Assembly: GCA_019750475.1 (NCBI GenBank)
Contig: JAIEOO010000115.1
Coordinates: forward strand, 1-35,565
Source: Acetobacteraceae bacterium
GTDB taxonomy: Bacteria > Pseudomonadota > Alphaproteobacteria > Acetobacterales > Acetobacteraceae
DNA: 35,565 bases
Direction of reading: 5' to 3'
Shown: one piece after another, positions 31,486-35,565 of the stretch
Numbering within the stretch: the stretch's first letter is position 1
How the letters are laid out: each line of letters starts with the position of its first letter
Made by a program: the position numbers and the translations under genes
Notes under the pieces: model-generated
Told to the model about the DNA's origin: nothing
Database searches by the model: none
Seen by the model: the letters and a program-made list of their open reading frames with translations, nothing else

Positions 31486-34400
31486 TCACTCGGCCGGTAC
31501 GGCGGCACGCGGCCGGAACCGCCGCAGGCACCAGTCCCCGAAATCGTCCACCACCGTGTAGAAGGCCGGCACCACGACGAGGCTCAGCAGCGTCGAGGTG
31601 ACCAGCCCGCCGATGACGACGAGGGCCATGGGCGCGCGGAACTCCGCATCCGCCCCGATGCCCGCGGCGATATGGGCCATGCCCGCCGTCATCGCGATCG
31701 TCGTCATCACGATCGGCCGCGCCCGCTTGCGCGCGGCCTCGATCAGCGCCGCCTGCCGCGGCAGCCCGCCCCGCCGCGCCTCGATCGCGTACTCGACCAG
31801 CAGGATCGAGTTCTTGGCGACGATCCCCATCAGCATCAGCACGCCGATGACGGCCGAGACGCCGAGCGCCTTCTGCGCCAGCAGCAGCGCCATCAGCGCC
31901 CCGCCGAGCGAGAGCGGCAGCGCCGACATGATGGTGATGGGCTGCAGGAAGCCGCCGAACAGCAGCACGAGCACGAGGTAGATCAGCAGCACCCCGGTCG
32001 CGAGCGCGAGGACGAAGCCGCCGAACAGCTCGCTCATGATCTCCTTGTCGCCCGTCTCGCGCTCCCGCACGCCGGGGGGAAGGTTGCCCATGATGGGCAG
32101 GGCGGCGATGCGCGCGGTCGCCTCGCCGAGCGGCATGCCGTTCATCTCGGCCTCGATCGTGGCCTTGCGCACCCGGTCCAGCCGGTCGATCTGGGCGGGG
32201 CCCGCGCCGTGGCGGATCTCGGCCACGGCGTCGAGCGGCACCGGCATGTCGGCCCGCCCCGCGACGCGCAGGCTGCGCAGCGCGTCGAGGTCGTTGCGCG
32301 CCCCTTCCTCCAGCATCACGCGGATGGGGATCTGCCGGTCGGGCAGGTTGAACCGCGCCAGGTTCTGGTCCGTGTCGCCGATGGTGGCGATCCGCGCCGT
32401 CAGCCCGATGGCGGTCGGCGAGACGCCCAGCTCCGCCGCCCGCGCCTCGCGCGGGACGATCTGCAGCTCCGGCCGCTCCAGCGCGGCGACGGAGCGCGCC
32501 CCCGACAGGCCGGGGATGGTCCGCATCTGCCGCTCCAGCTCGCGCGCGGCGGCCGCCAGCGCCTGCCGGTCCTCGGCGACGAGGGTGATGGAGGCCTTGG
32601 CGCCGCTCATGCCGTCGGCGCCGAAGCGCACGCGCGCGCCGGGAATGGCCTCGAGCGCCGGCCGCACCTCGCTCTCGAAGCGCTGCTGGGAAAGGCCGCG
32701 CTCCCCGCGCGGGACGAGCGTGACGATCAGGTTCGCGTTGCGTGGATCGCCCTGGATGGTGGTGCTGCCCATGCCAGGCCCGCCGATGGCGTTGGCCGTG
32801 CCGAGCGAGGCGAAGACGGACGCGACCTCGGGCCGGGCGCGCAGGATGCGCGTCGCCTCCCGCACCACGGCGTCGGTGTCTTCCAGCGTCGCGCCAGGCG
32901 CCAGCTCGATCGCCAGCGCCGAGCGCCCGCGGTCGGCGGCCGGCACGAAATCCTGCGGGATCAGCGGCACGAGGGCGAGGGAGAGGGCGAAGAACCCGCC
33001 CGCGGCGGCCAGCGTCAGCCAGCGGTGCCGCAGGCTCCAGCCCAGGAGGCGCAGGTAGTTCCGCCCGACCCAGCCCTCGCCCAGCTCCACCTCCTGGGCG
33101 CGGGTGGGCGGTCGCAGCAGGTAGGCCCCCATCAGCGGCGTCAGGAGCCGCGCCACGATCAGGGAGAAGGTGACGGCGGCCGCGACGGTCAGCCCGAACT
33201 GCCGGAAGAACTGCCCCGGGATGCCGGGCATGAAGGCCACGGGCACGAAGACCGCGAGGATCGCCCCCGTGGTCGCCATCACGGCGAGGCCGATCTCGGC
33301 CGAGGCGTCGAGCGCCGCCTGGTAGGCGCCGCGCTCCGGCCGCTCCTTCAGGTGGCGGACGATGTTCTCGATCTCGACGATGGCGTCGTCCACCAGCACG
33401 CCGACGACGAGCGTGAGCGCCAGCAGCGTGATGTTGGACAGCGCGTAGCCGAGCCAGGACAGGACCAGGAAGGTCGGGATCAGCGACAGCGGCATGGCGA
33501 TGCAGGCGATCAGCGTCGCCCGCCACTCGCGCAGGAACACCCAGACCACGACGACCGCGAGCGCCATGCCGACCAGCAGGGCCTCGACCGCGGCGATGTA
33601 GCCCGCCTCGACGAAGGCGACGGTGGAGGTCACCTTGCGGATCTCGATGCCCGGGTGCTCGCGCTCGAGCTGCGCCGCGCGCAGCGCCACCTCCCGCGCG
33701 ACCCGCACCTCCGAGCTGTCCCGCGTGCGCAGCACCTCGAAGGCGACGACCGGCAACCCGTCGAGCCGCGCGGCGGTGCGCACCTCGGCCGTGCTGTCGG
33801 TGACGTCGGCCAGCTCCTCGAGCCGCGCCGTGCGCCCGCCCGGCAGGATGATGGGCCGCGCCCGCAGCGCCTCGACCGAGGCGGCGGAACCGAGGGTGCG
33901 GATGGACTGCTCGCTCTCGCCGAGCGTGCCCCGCCCGCCCGGCAGGTTGATGTTGGCCGCGCGAAGCTGGTCGTTCACCTGCGCCGCCGTGATGCCGAGG
34001 GCGAGCAGCCGGTCGGGCTTCAGCGCCACGCGGATCTCGCGCTCCACGCCGCCGATGCGGTTGACCTGGCCCACGCCGCGCACCGAGAGCAGCGCCTTGG
34101 CCACCGTGTCCTGCACGAACCAGGACAGCTCCGCCTGGCTCATCTGCGGCGCGGCGACGGTGTAGGTCAGGATCGCGCCGCCCGTGACCTCGATGCGCGA
34201 AACGATGGGGTCGCGGATGGAGGCGGGCAGGTCGGCGCGGATCTGCGCCACCTTGTCGCGCACGTCGTTGGTCGCGCGGTCCGGGCTCTTGCCCAGCGCG
34301 AACTCGATGATGGTGAGCGACAGCCCGTCCTGCACGATGGAGGTGATGCGCTTGACGTCGCCGAGGCCCGCCACCGCGTCCTCGACGCGGCGGGTGATCT

Positions 34401-34608
34401 GCGTCTCCATCTCGGAGGGCGCCGCACCGGGCTGCAGGATGCTGACCGTCACGGCCGGCAGGTCGATGTCCGGCGTGTTGTTGATGCGCAGCCCGGGATA
34501 GGCGGCGAGGCCGCCCAGCGTCAGCAGCAGGAACAGGACGATGGTCGGGATGGGGTTCCGGATCGCCCAGGCCGAGACGTTCCGGTAGTCGAAGCGGCTC
34601 TCGTCCAT
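31486..34608 (-). CDS. RND efflux transporter permease (AcrB/MexF family)
   Basis: A 1040-aa inner membrane proton antiporter that pumps drugs or lipophiles. Two copies of the helix/porter layout are present. The proton relay pair D407/D408 lies in VVGVLVDDAIVEIENI at the same numbering as in AcrB, and the partner lysine lies in GIVAKNSILLVEYA. The first helix is IPTIVLFLLLTLGGLAAYPG. The adaptor gene ends four bases upstream, so the two form an operon. No outer membrane factor gene is in the window. Substrates are unknown. Confidence 0.93.
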   Translation of the reverse strand: MDESRFDYRNVSAWAIRNPIPTIVLFLLLTLGGLAAYPGLRINNTPDIDLPAVTVSILQPGAAPSEMETQITRRVEDAVAGLGDVKRITSIVQDGLSLTIIEFALGKSPDRATNDVRDKVAQIRADLPASIRDPIVSRIEVTGGAILTYTVAAPQMSQAELSWFVQDTVAKALLSVRGVGQVNRIGGVEREIRVALKPDRLLALGITAAQVNDQLRAANINLPGGRGTLGESEQSIRTLGSAASVEALRARPIILPGGRTARLEELADVTDSTAEVRTAARLDGLPVVAFEVLRTRDSSEVRVAREVALRAAQLEREHPGIEIRKVTSTVAFVEAGYIAAVEALLVGMALAVVVVWVFLREWRATLIACIAMPLSLIPTFLVLSWLGYALSNITLLALTLVVGVLVDDAIVEIENIVRHLKERPERGAYQAALDASAEIGLAVMATTGAILAVFVPVAFMPGIPGQFFRQFGLTVAAAVTFSLIVARLLTPLMGAYLLRPPTRAQEVELGEGWVGRNYLRLLGWSLRHRWLTLAAAGGFFALSLALVPLIPQDFVPAADRGRSALAIELAPGATLEDTDAVVREATRILRARPEVASVFASLGTANAIGGPGMGSTTIQGDPRNANLIVTLVPRGERGLSQQRFESEVRPALEAIPGARVRFGADGMSGAKASITLVAEDRQALAAAARELERQMRTIPGLSGARSVAALERPELQIVPREARAAELGVSPTAIGLTARIATIGDTDQNLARFNLPDRQIPIRVMLEEGARNDLDALRSLRVAGRADMPVPLDAVAEIRHGAGPAQIDRLDRVRKATIEAEMNGMPLGEATARIAALPIMGNLPPGVRERETGDKEIMSELFGGFVLALATGVLLIYLVLVLLFGGFLQPITIMSALPLSLGGALMALLLAQKALGVSAVIGVLMLMGIVAKNSILLVEYAIEARRGGLPRQAALIEAARKRARPIVMTTIAMTAGMAHIAAGIGADAEFRAPMALVVIGGLVTSTLLSLVVVPAFYTVVDDFGDWCLRRFRPRAAVPAE

Positions 34609-34612
34609 CGCG

Positions 34613-35565
34613 TCAGCGCCCCGCCGCGCGCACGCGGTCGCCCTCGGTCAGGAAGCCCGCGCCCTGCGCCACCACCGCCTCGCCCTCGGCGAGGCCGCGC
34701 GTCACCTCCACCATCCCCTCCCGCCGCTGGCCGGTGGCGACGGGCTTCTGCGCGACGCGGTCGGAGCCGGGCGCCAGCACGAACACCACCGCCTGCCCGT
34801 CGCGGAACACGACGGCCTCCTGCGGCACGACGAGGGCAGGGGCCGCGCCCGCCGCGATCTCGGCGCGGGCGAACTGGCCCGGCCGCAGCCCGGCCCCGGG
34901 CGGCAGCGCGACATGCACGGTGCCGAGCCGCGTCGAACCCTCGACCGTCGGGAAGACGGCGCGGACCCGGGCCGCGATCTCGCGCTCCCCATGCAGCACG
35001 CGCACCGGCTGGCCGGGTTCGACGCGGGCGAGCTCGAGTTCCGGGATGCGGGCGTTCAGCTCCAGCCGGTCGTCGCGGATCAGGCGGAACATCTCCTGCC
35101 CGGGCTGCACCACGGCGCCCACCAGCACGCCGCGCTGGGAGATCGTGCCGTCATGCGGGGCGGCGATCCGCGTCTGGGCGAGGCGAGCCGCGGCCTCCTC
35201 GCGCCGGGCGCGGGCGGAGGCGAGGCGCGCCTCCGCCTGGCGCAGCACCGATTGCCGCTGATCGAGGGTCGCGCGCGCCAGGGTCTCGCTGCGCGCGAGG
35301 TCGGCGCCGCGGCGCAGCTCGGCCTCGGCCAGCCGCAGCGCCGCCTCGGCCTCGCCCACCGAGGCTTCGGCCTGGGCGAGCGTCGCCGCGGGCACCGCCG
35401 GGTCGAGACGCACCAGCACCTGCCCGGCGCGCACGCGGTCCCCGGGCTCGAACCCGGCCTCGATCACGCGCAGCCCGCCCGTCTCCACGCCGACCACCAG
35501 CTCCTGCCAGGCGACGACGGAGCCGTCGCCCCCCACCGGCCGCCCCCGCGGCCGGCGCGCCACCC
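34613..35565 (-). CDS. RND periplasmic adaptor subunit (partial)
   Basis: The end of a membrane fusion protein, cut by the window edge: 317 codons are visible and the signal peptide is missing. Lipoyl halves (VIEAGFEPGDRVRAGQVLVR and later RIAAPHDGTISQRGV) flank a long coiled coil rich in Ala, Glu and Arg. A beta-barrel (LELNARIPELELARVEPGQ) and a membrane-proximal domain (VVPQEAVVFRDGQAVVFVL) follow. It links the RND permease to an outer membrane channel. The in-frame GTG at 35563 is not taken as the start because the preceding N-terminal part must lie outside. Confidence 0.92.
   Translation of the reverse strand, partial: VARRPRGRPVGGDGSVVAWQELVVGVETGGLRVIEAGFEPGDRVRAGQVLVRLDPAVPAATLAQAEASVGEAEAALRLAEAELRRGADLARSETLARATLDQRQSVLRQAEARLASARARREEAAARLAQTRIAAPHDGTISQRGVLVGAVVQPGQEMFRLIRDDRLELNARIPELELARVEPGQPVRVLHGEREIAARVRAVFPTVEGSTRLGTVHVALPPGAGLRPGQFARAEIAAGAAPALVVPQEAVVFRDGQAVVFVLAPGSDRVAQKPVATGQRREGMVEVTRGLAEGEAVVAQGAGFLTEGDRVRAAGR

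Noticed and set aside
1-35565. CRISPR arrays, insertion sequences, rRNA genes
   Set aside because: I saw no regularly spaced direct repeats, no transposase reading frame with terminal repeats and no rRNA-like sequence.

Overview
The window is dense, very GC-rich (about 70-73% in most stretches I counted) bacterial chromosome. Gene content points to an alphaproteobacterium, most likely Acetobacteraceae (Roseomonas-like). The pointers are a Bug-type tricarboxylate receptor, the ihfA-merR pair, a DUF2842 protein, a ligase-associated DNA-damage cluster and an HpnL-like membrane protein. This taxonomic call is inference; there is no rRNA or tRNA gene here to confirm it.

Layout. 1-1556: end of an amidase gene overlapping a PhzS-like flavin monooxygenase. 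1557-1910: a stretch that looks like a decayed gene. 1761-4027: a two-gene operon of an HpnL-like membrane protein and a radical SAM/SPASM-like enzyme. 4086-6298: an amidohydrolase and an L-threonate dehydrogenase-like enzyme, followed by a hairpin terminator. 6344-6791: a small membrane protein and a YG/P-rich lipoprotein gene broken by one in-frame TAG. 6997-13887: the ligase-associated DNA repair set. pdeM and an Lhr-like helicase lie on the minus strand; the exonuclease and ATP-dependent ligase lie on the plus strand. A three-gene cassette (92 aa, 74 aa, PIN-domain 138 aa) sits between the two halves, and a GTTC-N7-GTTC LexA-type box lies at the divergent junction.

13913-15185: a secreted RidA protein and an HpcH/HpaI aldolase whose ribosome binding site lies in a strong hairpin. 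15363-19580: an AbrB-like regulator, a MmeI-like type IIL restriction-modification enzyme and an overlapping unknown 296-aa gene. This is the clearest accessory (defence) module. The specificity part of the enzyme has a much lower GC content than its flanks. 19584-23213: a Bug-type receptor, divergent from a flavoprotein and a double CMD/AhpD-domain protein. 23274-25250: a type I-secreted-looking zinc protease with calcium-binding repeats and two DUF4214 domains.

25251-28545: fabI-like reductase, ihfA, a MerR regulator, a GSA-like aminotransferase and a secreted SnoaL-like protein. 28558-31108: a LOV-domain (blue-light type) hybrid histidine kinase overlapping apt. 31275-31463: DUF2842. 31486-35565: an RND efflux permease and its adaptor, cut by the window end.

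Genes are packed in short operons, many joined by 4-base ATGA or 1-base TGATG overlaps. The most promising candidates for something undescribed are the AbrB/MmeI-like/unknown triad, the PIN cassette inside the split repair cluster, the HpnL-like/radical SAM pair and the LOV kinase.
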